DNA of 64,000 nucleotides, from NCBI RefSeq assembly GCF_000328705.1, contig NC_019673.1, forward strand, positions 1,302,001 to 1,366,000, read 5' to 3'. Made by a program: the position numbers and the translations under genes. Shown piece after piece: positions 51,666 through 59,685 of the stretch (the stretch's first letter is position 1; each line of letters starts with the position of its first letter). The notes below the pieces were generated by a model. That model had not been told where the DNA came from and searched no databases. It was given only the letters and a program-made list of their open reading frames with translations. Source of the stretch: Saccharothrix espanaensis DSM 44229 (GTDB lineage Bacteria; Actinomycetota; Actinomycetes; Mycobacteriales; Pseudonocardiaceae).

Positions 51666-53147
51666 TCAGACGAACTTCGGCGTGCCGAGTTCCCGCCAGA
51701 CGGCCGGGAAGTGCTCTTCCACGCGTGCGGCCTTCGCCTGCTCCAGCCCGTGCAGCAGACCGAAGGTGAAGCCGTTCTCGCCCTCCCGGAACGCCTGCGC
51801 ACCGAGTTCGCGCAGCACCGGCCGCGCCACGACGCTGTCCTGGTGGTCGCCCAACAGCGTCTGGAGATCCTTGAGGCGCTTGCGGTACTCCTGGGCGCTC
51901 TTGCCGTACAAGGGCTCCACGGTCTCCACCGCGTACCGCAGCCGCTTGGCCGCCTTACGCGACTCGTGCAGCGATTCGTCGTCGTGCGCGTTCTCCGCGT
52001 GACGGGCCAGCCGCGTGTACGTCTTCACCACGAACTTCGGCAGGACGTCCTTCGCCTTGCCACGGGCCAACGGCGTCAACGGCGGATCGGCGATCAACGC
52101 GTCCACGGCGTTCAACAGCGAGAAGTAGCGGCGGCTGTTCATCGCCGTCATGGCCGACTCGTGCGCACCGGCCTCCATCGGCGCGAAGTGCCGCGTGAGC
52201 AGCGCGGACACCGACCCGAGCACCAGCGTGGGGTCCAGCTTCGCCACGTTCGCCTCGTACCCGGCGCGCATCACCTCCGCGTCGCGCGCGTCACCCAGGA
52301 CACCCGCGAACCACTTCAGCTCGTCGGTCAGCTCACGGGTCCGCTCACGGTCCACGACCTTCCCGAACGCCTGTAGCGCGCTGCGCATCCGACGTGACGC
52401 CACCCGCATCTGGTGCACCGCGTCCTCCTCCTTGCGGCGCACCTTCGGGTCGTGGAACTTGAGGGCGTCCGCCTGCTCGCGCAGGTACGCCAGCACCACG
52501 TCACCCGCGGACTTCCCCCGCTTGGGCGGAGGCGGTGCGGGCGTGAGCCGGCCGGAGAGCAGGCGGGTCAGCTTGGCCGACGACGTCGACCGGGTGATGC
52601 CCACCTCGGCCAGCCGGCGCTCCACCTGGTCGAGCAGCGCGAGGTCGCCCCGCTCGCCCAACTCCACCTCGATCTCGCGCCAGGTGTCCACCGACGCGTC
52701 CGCGACGTCCTGCGCGGACACCAGGTCCTCGACCACCTCGACCAGCAGCTTGCCGCGCTCGTCCACCAGCTGCCAGCGCTGCCGGGTGGTCTGGATCCGG
52801 GCCACCGGCGTCAGGGCGTCACCCCGGGCGTGCACCTGGACCAGCGAACCGAGCTCCTTGGGCGGGTGCTTCGCGGCCCGTCCGGGCGGCAGCCGCACCT
52901 CCTCGCGGGTGTCCTCGGCCACCGGCAGCTTCAGGTGCCAGCCCGCGTCGTCACCCCCGACCCGACGGCGCAACGTCAGACCGGCACGGGCCAGCCGCAG
53001 GTCGGCGGTGTCGTAGTAGACCGCCTCCAGCCGCTGCTCCTCCGGGCCCGCGGCGGCGGCCACCCCCGGCAGATCGGCCAGTTCCGGCAGCGCGACGCCG
53101 GTCGGGGCCTCGTACTTTCGTTCCGTCTCGTGAACCGATGTCGACAT
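51666..53147 (-). CDS. CYTH-CHAD domain protein
   Basis: A 493-aa protein. The N-terminal CYTH domain (residues about 1-205) has the ExExK metal/phosphate motif in HETERKYE near residues 6-13 and further charged strands (EAVYYDTADLRLARAGLTLRRR, GWHLKLPV). A proline-rich linker (LTPAPPPPKRGK) joins a CHAD domain at about 220-490 with its histidine-bearing helices (EEDAVHQMRVASRRMRSALQA, DDESLHESRKAAKRLRYAVE). CHAD domains bind polyphosphate and CYTH domains act on triphosphates, so a role with inorganic polyphosphate is likely. ATG at 53147. It stands alone upstream of the hexosaminidase. Confidence 0.92.
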   Translation of the reverse strand: MSTSVHETERKYEAPTGVALPELADLPGVAAAAGPEEQRLEAVYYDTADLRLARAGLTLRRRVGGDDAGWHLKLPVAEDTREEVRLPPGRAAKHPPKELGSLVQVHARGDALTPVARIQTTRQRWQLVDERGKLLVEVVEDLVSAQDVADASVDTWREIEVELGERGDLALLDQVERRLAEVGITRSTSSAKLTRLLSGRLTPAPPPPKRGKSAGDVVLAYLREQADALKFHDPKVRRKEEDAVHQMRVASRRMRSALQAFGKVVDRERTRELTDELKWFAGVLGDARDAEVMRAGYEANVAKLDPTLVLGSVSALLTRHFAPMEAGAHESAMTAMNSRRYFSLLNAVDALIADPPLTPLARGKAKDVLPKFVVKTYTRLARHAENAHDDESLHESRKAAKRLRYAVETVEPLYGKSAQEYRKRLKDLQTLLGDHQDSVVARPVLRELGAQAFREGENGFTFGLLHGLEQAKAARVEEHFPAVWRELGTPKFV

Positions 53148-53297
53148 GTACCAGGCATACACCGTTGAATGGGTGTTTACGCTAGGTAACTGTGGGTGAG
53201 CGGCCGTTGACCTGCACGGGGGTTTGTCCCGGCCCGTCCGCGTGGTTTTCCCGGCGGGCGGCTCGACGGGCGTGGTTCGTGGGGTTGGCTGGATCGC

Positions 53298-54092
53298 GTG
53301 CCCACGGAGAAAGAGCGGCTCGACGCGGTCGAGCCGACCGTCGCCGAACTCGTCACCCGGCTCCAGCTGCTGACCGCCGAGCTGGGGCGGGTCGGTGCGC
53401 GGCTACAGGTGCTGGAGCGCCGGCTGGCCGGTGCCGGCTCCGGCCCGGACGAGGACTTCGACGCGCTCGACGGCGAGGTCGGCGACATCGTGGCCGCGCT
53501 GCGGGCCGCGTGGGAGGCCGAGCAGGAGGTGCTGGCCGACTCGGTGCGGATCGAGCTGCGCCAGGAGGTCGCCGAGTACGAGGCGCTCAAGGAGCGGCGG
53601 GACGCCGGGCGGGCGCGGCTGGCCGCCGGCCGGATGCCCCGGTTCGAGCGCGACCAGCTCGACCACGAGGTGCACCAGCTCGACTGGCAGATCGGCGCCG
53701 CGGAGCCGGGGGCCCAGGACGCGGCGGCCCGGCTGGAAGCCGACTCGGCGGCGGCCGAGGACCCGAGGCGCCAGGAGGCCATCCTGGCCGGCGAGAAGGC
53801 CCGCGAGGAGATCTGGGACGCGGCGACCAGGCGCCTGGAGCGAGCCCTGGCCGCCGACACCCGCCTGCCGGTGTGGTTCCGCGTGGGCCTGGGCGAGATC
53901 CCCAGCCCCAACCCCAACCCGTGGGTACGAGCCGCCACCGGTCTGATCGCCTACCGCCTGGAGTACGGCGTCACCACGGCCGTGGACCCGCTGGGCGATC
54001 CCCCCACCGCCGGCTCCGGCTCAGCGGCGTGGGTCCGCCGCACCGAGGTGCACACCGACCTGGCCGACCAACTGGAAACCCTCCGCCCCTGA
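53298..54092 (+). CDS. coiled-coil protein with relaxase-tail-like C-terminus
   Basis: A 264-aa protein starting with GTG at 53298. Residues about 1-190 are long charged helices, probably coiled coil (RLDAVEPTVAELVTRLQLLTAELG, EVAEYEALKERRDAGRARLA, RQEAILAGEKAREEIWDAAT). The C-terminal 70 residues, from PVWFRVGLGEIPS through PWVRAATGLIAYRLEYGVTTAVDPLGDPP, resemble the short terminal segment of TraA/MobF-type relaxases, where a similar tryptophan-AA-x-YR-YG-DPLGxxP pattern occurs. No relaxase catalytic residues are present. It may be a fragment domesticated from a conjugative element or an independent protein; function unknown. Confidence 0.75.
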   Translation: MPTEKERLDAVEPTVAELVTRLQLLTAELGRVGARLQVLERRLAGAGSGPDEDFDALDGEVGDIVAALRAAWEAEQEVLADSVRIELRQEVAEYEALKERRDAGRARLAAGRMPRFERDQLDHEVHQLDWQIGAAEPGAQDAAARLEADSAAAEDPRRQEAILAGEKAREEIWDAATRRLERALAADTRLPVWFRVGLGEIPSPNPNPWVRAATGLIAYRLEYGVTTAVDPLGDPPTAGSGSAAWVRRTEVHTDLADQLETLRP

Positions 54093-54105
54093 CCCGCGCG
54101 CCGCC

Positions 54106-54786
54106 CTACTTCGGGCAGATCGCGATCATCGCGGCCAACGCGTCGTGCTCGGCCTGGTCGACGGTCAGCCCGTAGGTGCTCTTCACGGTGATCCAGTTGG
54201 CGGCGTAGACGCACCAGTACCCCTCGACCGGCGGCTTCCACTTCGCCGGGTCCTGGTCGCCCTTGGCCCGGTTGCTGGTCGCGGACACCGCCACGAGCTG
54301 GACGCCCCCGAGGTCGTTGGCGAACTTCTGCCGCTGCTCGTCGGTCCACTTGTCCGCACCGGACCGCCACGCCTCGGCCAGCGGCACGGTGTGGTCGATG
54401 TCCAACTTCCCCGCGTCGGTGAAGGTCACCCCGTCGTAGGCACTGACCCACGTTCCCGAAGTGGCCTTGCAGTCCTTGTCGCTGCGGACGTCCGCGCCCT
54501 GCCGCTGCAACACGACCTCGCGCGTGTCACACGAGTTCCCCTGCCCGCTCCAGTGCGGGAACCGGTCCCGGCTGTAGCCCGCCATCTTCCCCTCGGCCGC
54601 GACCGCCAACCCGGCCAACAACGGGGCCGGGTCCTGGGCGGGCGCGGTGCCGGGCGGTTGGCCGGCGGTGGACGTGGGCTGGGTCGGGGTCTTCGACTCC
54701 TGGTAGCGGGTCAGGTAGTAGCCGATCGCCAGCAGCAGGATCAACACCGCCACGCTCGCCCACGTCGTCGTCCGCTTCCGGCTCAT
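54106..54786 (-). CDS. membrane-tethered HNH nuclease-like protein (DUF1524 type)
   Basis: A 226-aa protein. Residues 8-27 form one membrane anchor (TWASVAVLILLLAIGYYLTR) followed by a Thr/Pro/Gly spacer, so the domain faces outward. The HNH-like core of the DUF1524 family has LDIDHTVPLAEAWRSG near residues 132-147, GGVQLVAVSATSNRAKGDQD near 164-183 and WITVKSTYGLT near 204. The metal-binding His, Asp and Asn are retained. Related secreted proteins are extracellular DNases. Two cysteine pairs may form disulfides (SCDTREV, DCKATSG, YWCVYAA, AICPK). It is convergent with the coiled-coil gene, whose stop is 13 bases away. Confidence 0.88.
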   Translation of the reverse strand: MSRKRTTTWASVAVLILLLAIGYYLTRYQESKTPTQPTSTAGQPPGTAPAQDPAPLLAGLAVAAEGKMAGYSRDRFPHWSGQGNSCDTREVVLQRQGADVRSDKDCKATSGTWVSAYDGVTFTDAGKLDIDHTVPLAEAWRSGADKWTDEQRQKFANDLGGVQLVAVSATSNRAKGDQDPAKWKPPVEGYWCVYAANWITVKSTYGLTVDQAEHDALAAMIAICPK

Positions 54787-54983
54787 GGGCACCAATGATC
54801 AGCGATCACCACCACGACCTGACCACCGGGTGGCACGGATCGCGAAAACCCTTCCCGTTCGCCGGATCCGCCCGACCCGCAGCCGGCGAATGACCCGACT
54901 GCCTCAGCGCCCTGCCTTGACCAAAGCACTGACGGAGATCGGGCGAATCCGGTTACCGCTGCGGGCGTGCCGGCGGGGAGTCG

Positions 54984-55931
54984 TCAGGGTCGGGTGGTGA
55001 GGTAGCCGCCCATGTGCGTGAAGTACTCCGTCGCGCCCAGTTCGCGACCGTCCGCGGTCCGGACCCGCTTCACCAGCAGGGCGTGGTTGCGGCCTCGGCG
55101 GGAGTCGGCGCCGGCGACGATCGCGACGCCGTCGCCCTCGCGGTAGAAGATGCGGCCGGGGGTGCCGCCGTAGCGGGCCTCGGAGACCTCCGCCTCGACG
55201 ATCTCCAGGCGCTCGCCCTTGTGGAAGGTGAACGCGCTCGGGTACGGGGCGCACTGCGCGCGCACGAGCCGGTCCAGTTCCTCCGCCTGCCACGTCCAGT
55301 CGATGCGCAGGTCCTCCTCCGCCCGCTTGTGGAAGAAGCTGGCCTTCGACCGGTCCTGCTTGGTGAAGTCCTTGCGGCCCTTGGCGATCTCCGCCAGGCC
55401 GTCCACCGTGATCGGGCCGAACAGCTCCAACGTCTTGTGGAACAGGTCGGCGGTCGTGTCGCGCGGGCCCACCGGAACCGCGCGTTGCAGGACGATGTCG
55501 CCCGCGTCCAGCGTCTCGTCCATCATGTGCGCGGTGACGCCGACCTCCTTCTCGTCGTTGATCAACGCCCAGATCAACGGCGAGAAACCCGCGTAGGCGG
55601 GCAGCAGCGAGTCGTGCACGTTCAACGTCCCGTGCGGCGGCAGCGTGAAGATGTGCGGCGGGATCCACGTGCGCCAGTTGGTCGCCACGATGACGTCCGG
55701 CGCGACCTCCTTGAGCCGCTGGAACAACTCGTCGTCGTCCGGCCGGTTGCGGATGATCGTCTCGACGCCGTGCTCGGCGGCCAGGTCCGCGACCGAGTCG
55801 CTCCAGATCCGCTCGTACGCGTGCTCGCTCTTCGGGTGGGTCACCACCAGGACCACCTCGTGCTCGGAGTCCAGCAGCGCCTGGAGCGTCCGGTGCCCCC
55901 AGGTCTGGTAGCCGAACATGACGACCCGCAT
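54984..55931 (-). CDS. iron-regulated formyltransferase (N-hydroxyornithine/tRNA formyltransferase fold)
   Basis: A 315-aa member of the methionyl-tRNA formyltransferase fold. The folate-binding region VHDSLLPAYAGFSPLIWALI near residues 104-123 carries the family's Asn/His/Asp set, with GVTAHMMDETLDAGDIVLQ near 132-150. A C-terminal domain (residues 205-315) is present. The similarity fits siderophore formyltransferases that make N5-formyl-N5-hydroxyornithine. The decisive clue is the iron box 18 bases upstream: housekeeping fmt genes are not iron-controlled. No NRPS, hydroxylase or transporter lies beside it, so it must serve a cluster elsewhere. GGAGGA precedes the ATG. Confidence 0.88.
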   Translation of the reverse strand: MRVVMFGYQTWGHRTLQALLDSEHEVVLVVTHPKSEHAYERIWSDSVADLAAEHGVETIIRNRPDDDELFQRLKEVAPDVIVATNWRTWIPPHIFTLPPHGTLNVHDSLLPAYAGFSPLIWALINDEKEVGVTAHMMDETLDAGDIVLQRAVPVGPRDTTADLFHKTLELFGPITVDGLAEIAKGRKDFTKQDRSKASFFHKRAEEDLRIDWTWQAEELDRLVRAQCAPYPSAFTFHKGERLEIVEAEVSEARYGGTPGRIFYREGDGVAIVAGADSRRGRNHALLVKRVRTADGRELGATEYFTHMGGYLTTRP

Positions 55932-55948
55932 GGGACTCCTCCAAGGTT

Positions 55949-55962
55949 TTAGGCTTGCCTAA
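55949..55962. promoter_or_regulatory. iron box (IdeR/DmdR type)
   Basis: TTAGGC-TT-GCCTAA is a perfect palindrome that fits the core of the 19-bp actinobacterial iron box (TTAGGTTAGGCTAACCTAA). It lies 18 bases before the formyltransferase ATG, near the promoter's -10 zone. Iron-loaded IdeR/DmdR would repress the gene. Confidence 0.88.
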
Positions 55963-56221
55963 GTTACCCGACCCTAACTCAACCCGGCCGGGTTGTGACC
56001 CGTCCGGTCGGTCACAGGTGCGGTCAGGCCGGCGGGCCACCGGCCGACCGGGCGCGCGCGGACCGTTCGGGAATTGCCGGAATGGTGGAACAGGAATCCG
56101 GGAAATCGGGGTGTAAACGATTCAGGGGTCCTGGATGCAGATTTTCTAAGGACCCCTCATATCGCCTTGTGTGGTAGTCCTTGACGGCGGTAACCCTGTC
56201 CCCGTGAAGCGAGGAGAACTC
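55963..56221. other. intergenic region between formyltransferase and leader ORF
   Basis: About 260 bases with no conventional gene. The only structure seen is the hairpin at 56124-56157. A possible -35 box, TTGACG, is at 56181-56186, but its -10 partner is poor. Composition is a little less GC-rich than the surroundings (GATTCAG, ATTTTCTAAG). Confidence 0.5.
56124..56157. promoter_or_regulatory. 9-bp hairpin upstream of the leader ORF
   Basis: AGGGGTCCT at 56124-56132 and AGGACCCCT at 56149-56157 pair perfectly around a 16-base loop (GGATGCAGATTTTCTA). It lies 64-98 bases before the leader ORF's GTG. Depending on the transcription start it could be a terminator of upstream transcription, an operator, or a leader structure of the 112-aa gene. 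Confidence 0.55.
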
Positions 56222-56260
56222 GTGTCCACCGTCCCGACCACGACAGCGGGCGCACGATGA
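56222..56260 (+). CDS. 12-codon leader ORF coupled to the 112-aa gene
   Basis: A GAGGAG ribosome site at 56211-56216 stands five bases before a GTG at 56222. The ORF VSTVPTTTAGAR ends with a TGA that overlaps the ATG of the 112-aa gene (ATGA at 56257-56260). The 112-aa gene has no other good ribosome site, so its translation probably depends on reading this leader. The leader is Thr-rich (four of twelve residues), which could make it sensitive to threonyl-tRNA supply. Confidence 0.6.
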   Translation: MSTVPTTTAGAR

Positions 56261-56595
56261 ACGGCCGCCCCGAACGCCCGTGGGCGCCCGGTCCGAACGT
56301 GCCGTTCGACTACGTCCTGGCGAGCCCCGCCGGCATCAACCACCTGGCTTTCGACCACCGGACCGGAATCTGGCACCGGCTCCACGAGAACGGCTCCGCC
56401 GAACCCCTGCACGTCGGGCAGGCCATCCTGCTCCGGCCGAGCGACGTCGATTCGATCCTGACCTTCAGCATGTCCTGGTGCCTGGGCGCGGGTCACGGCA
56501 AACCGCGTTCCGAGGAACTCGTCGACGAACTGGCCAACTCGATCGGGGTGCTGGTGCGGCACCTGGCCGAGCGCGCGGGCGTGCCGAAGGCGTGA
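56257..56595 (+). CDS. 112-aa protein of unknown function
   Basis: A 112-aa soluble protein. It shows a strand-rich start (FDYVLASPAGINHLAFDHRTGIWHRLHENG) and a helical end (SEELVDELANSIGVLVRHLAERAG). Tryptophan, His and Gly are well represented (SMSWCLGAGHGKPR near residues 71-84). No known motif is visible and I cannot assign a family. ATG at 56257 overlaps the 12-codon leader stop. It is set off by a hairpin and an iron-box gene upstream, and a small membrane gene convergent downstream. Confidence 0.65.
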   Translation: MNGRPERPWAPGPNVPFDYVLASPAGINHLAFDHRTGIWHRLHENGSAEPLHVGQAILLRPSDVDSILTFSMSWCLGAGHGKPRSEELVDELANSIGVLVRHLAERAGVPKA

Positions 56596-56632
56596 CGGGC
56601 CGCAAGTCGTTTCGGGGTCCCGCAGCGCCGCG

Positions 56633-56818
56633 CTATTTCCGCCGCAGACCGGACACCAGCAGCGCGACGCCGCACACGGCGCACACCAGGCCGATCGCGG
56701 TCCACAGCTGCTGGCCGGTCATGAAGCTGCCCGCCAGGTAGCCGAGGCCCTGCGTGGTCCACACCGCGCCGAGCACGACGAGCAGGACGCCCGCACCGAT
56801 CGACCACCCCTTGCGCAT
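56633..56818 (-). CDS. 61-aa small membrane protein
   Basis: A 61-aa protein with two membrane helices, WSIGAGVLLVVLGAVWTTQGL (residues 5-25) and WTAIGLVCAVCGVALLVSGL (about 39-58), joined by GYLAGSFMTGQQL. The arrangement and the tail LRRK match a small actinobacterial membrane-protein family with no assigned role. ATG at 56818 is only 48 bases from the divergent amidohydrolase start, so the promoters overlap. It is convergent with the 112-aa gene. Confidence 0.75.
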   Translation of the reverse strand: MRKGWSIGAGVLLVVLGAVWTTQGLGYLAGSFMTGQQLWTAIGLVCAVCGVALLVSGLRRK

Positions 56819-56865
56819 GCCGCGAGGCTACGCCGGGTCCACGCGCCGCCGACTAACCTGCGGGG

Positions 56866-58443
56866 GTGATCCTCGACCTGAAGGTGGTCGGCGGCCGGTT
56901 CGCGACCTTGGACCCGGCGCGACCCGCGGCGACCTGCCTCGGGGTGTGGGGCGGGCGGGTCGTCGGTCTGGACGAGGACGTGGCCGACCTGCCGGCGCGG
57001 CGCGTGGTGGACCTGGGCGGGGCAGTGGTGCTGCCGGGGTTCGTCGACGCGCACAACCACCTGGCATGGGCCGGGCGGGCGTCCCGGACGGTCGACATCT
57101 CCGGGTGCGCGACCGTGGCGCAGGTGCTGGACCTGCTGCGCGGCGCGCCCCGCTCGGCGTGGCTGGAGGTCGCCGGGTACGACCACCGGGGGCTCGACCG
57201 GCCGCTGACCGCGCGCGACCTCGACGCCGTCGGGTCCCGGGTCTACGTGCAGGACCTGTCCGGGCACGCGTGCGTGGTGAGCAGCGACGTGCTGGCCGAC
57301 CTGCCGCCGCTGGGCGAGGTGCAGCGGGACGCGGCCGGCGCGCCGACCGGGTTCCTCGCCGAGCGGGCGCAGTCGGCGGTGCGGGCGATGGTGCTGCCCT
57401 ACTCGATCGCCGACATCGCGTCGGACGTGCGGCGGGGCGCGCAGCAGTGCCTGCGCGAAGGGGTCGTGCTCGCCGCCGAGGCCGGGGTGGGGGAGGGGCT
57501 GATCGGCAGCAGCCCGCTGGAGATCGCGGCCTACCAACGGGAACCACTGCCGATCCGGGTGCAGCTGATGGTGTCCTCGGGCGAGCTGCGGGACGTGCGG
57601 GCGCACGCGGCGGACGGCGTGCGGCGCGCGCTCCCGCTCGGCCTGCGCACCGGGTTGGGCGACGAGTGGCTGTCGATCGGCGCGCTGAAGCTGTGGACCG
57701 ACGGCGGGATGATCGCCCGGACGGCGGCGCTGACCGTGCCGTACGTCGGCGTGGCCGGCTCGGGCCAGTTGCAGGACGACCCGGAGGTGATGCGCGCCGC
57801 GATCCTCGACGGGCACGCCGCCGGCTGGCAGCTCGCGGTGCACGCGATCGGCGACCGGGCGGTGGACTTCGCGCTCGACGCGCTGGCCGGTGCGCTGGCC
57901 CGACGGCCGCGCCCGGACGCCCGGCACCGGATCGAGCACTGCGGGCTGGTGCGCCCCGACCAGCTCGACCGGATTGCCGCGCTGGGCGTGATCCCGGTGG
58001 TGCAGCCGACGTTCCTGTGGGCCTACGGCGACGACTACTCGGCGATCATGGGCCCCGAGCGCGCGCCGTGGCTCTACCGTGGCCGGGCGTTCCTGGACCG
58101 CGGGGTGGTGCTCGCGGGCAGCTCGGACCGGCCCGTCGCGGACGGGAGTCCGTTGCGGGCGGTGCAGTTCATGGTCGAACGGCGGTCGCGCACCGGGCTC
58201 GCGGTCGGGCCCGACGAGGCCGTGACGGTGACCGAGGCCCTGCGCGCCTACACCCACAACGCCGCGTACGCGTGCCGGCGCGAGGACCTGCTGGGCTCGC
58301 TCACGCCCGGCAAGCTGGCCGACTTCGTCGTGCTGGACGACGACCCGCGCACGTGCGAGGTCTCCCGGATCGGCGACATCGGCGTGCTGGCGACCGTGAT
58401 CGGCGGCCAGTTCCGCCACGACCCGACCGGGTTCGCGGGCTGA
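56866..58443 (+). CDS. YtcJ-like metal-dependent amidohydrolase
   Basis: A 525-aa enzyme of the amidohydrolase superfamily. The first metal motif is VVLPGFVDAHNHLAW near residues 54-68. Further metal ligands lie in AVHAIGDRAVDFALDA near 325-340 and RIEHCGLVRPDQLDR near 355-369. The terminal Asp region is LAGSSDRPVADGSPL near 415-429. The pattern and length are those of the YtcJ group, whose substrates are mostly unknown and may include N-formyl or exoenzyme amides. The start is GTG at 56866. It is an ordinary stand-alone gene, divergent from the 61-aa membrane-protein gene. Confidence 0.88.
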   Translation: MILDLKVVGGRFATLDPARPAATCLGVWGGRVVGLDEDVADLPARRVVDLGGAVVLPGFVDAHNHLAWAGRASRTVDISGCATVAQVLDLLRGAPRSAWLEVAGYDHRGLDRPLTARDLDAVGSRVYVQDLSGHACVVSSDVLADLPPLGEVQRDAAGAPTGFLAERAQSAVRAMVLPYSIADIASDVRRGAQQCLREGVVLAAEAGVGEGLIGSSPLEIAAYQREPLPIRVQLMVSSGELRDVRAHAADGVRRALPLGLRTGLGDEWLSIGALKLWTDGGMIARTAALTVPYVGVAGSGQLQDDPEVMRAAILDGHAAGWQLAVHAIGDRAVDFALDALAGALARRPRPDARHRIEHCGLVRPDQLDRIAALGVIPVVQPTFLWAYGDDYSAIMGPERAPWLYRGRAFLDRGVVLAGSSDRPVADGSPLRAVQFMVERRSRTGLAVGPDEAVTVTEALRAYTHNAAYACRREDLLGSLTPGKLADFVVLDDDPRTCEVSRIGDIGVLATVIGGQFRHDPTGFAG

Positions 58444-58544
58444 CCGCCGGGACGCCGCTCCCGGCCCGTCGAGCCCGCCGCCCGCCGAGCCCGCCGAACC
58501 CCACCCGGTCCGCCGGCCTCAGCCGTCCACGGTGCCCACGCCCC

Positions 58545-59171
58545 TCACGCGCTCATCCGCCAGTGCACGACGTACCCCGCCGCCTCGGCCGCGATCAGGG
58601 CGTCGAGCTTGGCCAGGTTGGTCCGCTTGGCCATCTTGAACGCCCGCCCGCGCCGCGCGTCGAGCAGCAGCGGTGTCGCGCCGGGCAGGATGTCGGCGGT
58701 GGTCTGCTGGAGGATGCGCAGCCCGACGTTCGCCGACTCCTGCGTCATCACCGCCTCCTTGGTGTAGACCAGCACGGCGGCCGTCGACCCGTCCGGCATC
58801 CGCAGCCCCAGGTGGGGCCGCACGCGCAGGGACAGCTCGCCCTCGGTCCAGCGGGCGGCCTGGACCGGCACGCCGGTTGCCCGCGTGCCGCGCAGCCACG
58901 GCAGGAACCCCTCGCGCAGCTCCGCGAACGCCCGCGACTGGCCGTTGCGGTTCGCCGCGCGCACCGCGACCTCCAGCTCCGCCTCCGGGTCGGTCGAGTT
59001 CGCCGCGCGGCGCATCGCGTCCCGCATGGGGTTGTAGAACCCGCACACCCACGGGTCGACCCCCAGGTACACCTCGCGCTGCTCGGACACGATGCTGATC
59101 CGTCCGCGCTGGCCGCTCATCACGTACTCGGTGAACGACAATGCGGTGACGCTGACCGGTTCCACGACCAC
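58545..59171 (-). CDS. conserved-looking protein of unknown function (208 aa)
   Basis: A 208-aa protein with no signal peptide and no membrane segment. It begins with a beta-rich part (TALSFTEYVMSGQRGRISIV, YLGVDPWVCGFYNPMRDAM) and continues through GELSLRVRPHLGLRM to a helix-rich end (LAKLDALIAAEAAGYV). The stretch ILPGATPLLLDARRGRAFKM suggests a compact domain, but I recognise no family. The GTG at 59171 has GAGGGGAG six bases upstream. The MarR-type gene ends 66 bases upstream in the same direction, so the two may be one unit. Confidence 0.75.
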   Translation of the reverse strand: MVVEPVSVTALSFTEYVMSGQRGRISIVSEQREVYLGVDPWVCGFYNPMRDAMRRAANSTDPEAELEVAVRAANRNGQSRAFAELREGFLPWLRGTRATGVPVQAARWTEGELSLRVRPHLGLRMPDGSTAAVLVYTKEAVMTQESANVGLRILQQTTADILPGATPLLLDARRGRAFKMAKRTNLAKLDALIAAEAAGYVVHWRMSA

Positions 59172-59237
59172 GACAGGCTCCCCTCGCCGTACCGAACTGA
59201 TGTTCGAATTCTACCCGTCGGGTACGACAATCCGGGG

Positions 59238-59648
59238 TTACGACCGGACCCTCCCGAGCAGCGGGCCCAGCTCGGGGTCCGCCGCGACCTCCTCGAAGAT
59301 CGAGGCCAGCGTCTCCTCGTAGAACGGGGACGCGGTGCGGTAGACGTCGCGGCCGGCGGGCGTGATGCAGCTGAACACCCCGCGCCGGTCGGTCTCGCAG
59401 ATCTCCCGGGTGGTCAGGCCGGACTGCTCCAACCGGGCGACCAGGCGGGAGACCGAGCTCTGGTTCAGGCCGACGACCTCGGTCAGCTCCTGCATCCGCA
59501 ATTCGCCCTCCGGCGACTCGTGCAGCGCTCCGAGCGCGGTGAACTCCGACATCCCGAAGTGGAACTTCCGTTGCAGCGCGCGCTCCAGGCTCGCGTTGAT
59601 CCGGTTGTGCAGCGTGCGCAGGCCGGACCAGGTGGCGCGGACGGACAA
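59238..59648 (-). CDS. MarR-family regulator
   Basis: A 136-aa winged-helix protein. The DNA-binding region is MQELTEVVGLNQSSVSRLVARLEQSGLT near residues 52-79, followed by the wing REICETDRRGVFSCITPAGR. The dimer helices are at both ends. TTG at 59648 is taken as the start because GGGGAGGG lies five bases before it; no ATG or GTG fits. The 208-aa gene follows it on the same strand, so it may be its target. Two cysteines (REICETD, FSCITP) lie in the wing region, which leaves redox sensing open. Confidence 0.85.
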   Translation of the reverse strand: MSVRATWSGLRTLHNRINASLERALQRKFHFGMSEFTALGALHESPEGELRMQELTEVVGLNQSSVSRLVARLEQSGLTTREICETDRRGVFSCITPAGRDVYRTASPFYEETLASIFEEVAADPELGPLLGRVRS

Positions 59649-59685
59649 GACGACCCTCCCCGGAGTGCAGGTATGGGTCTACATC

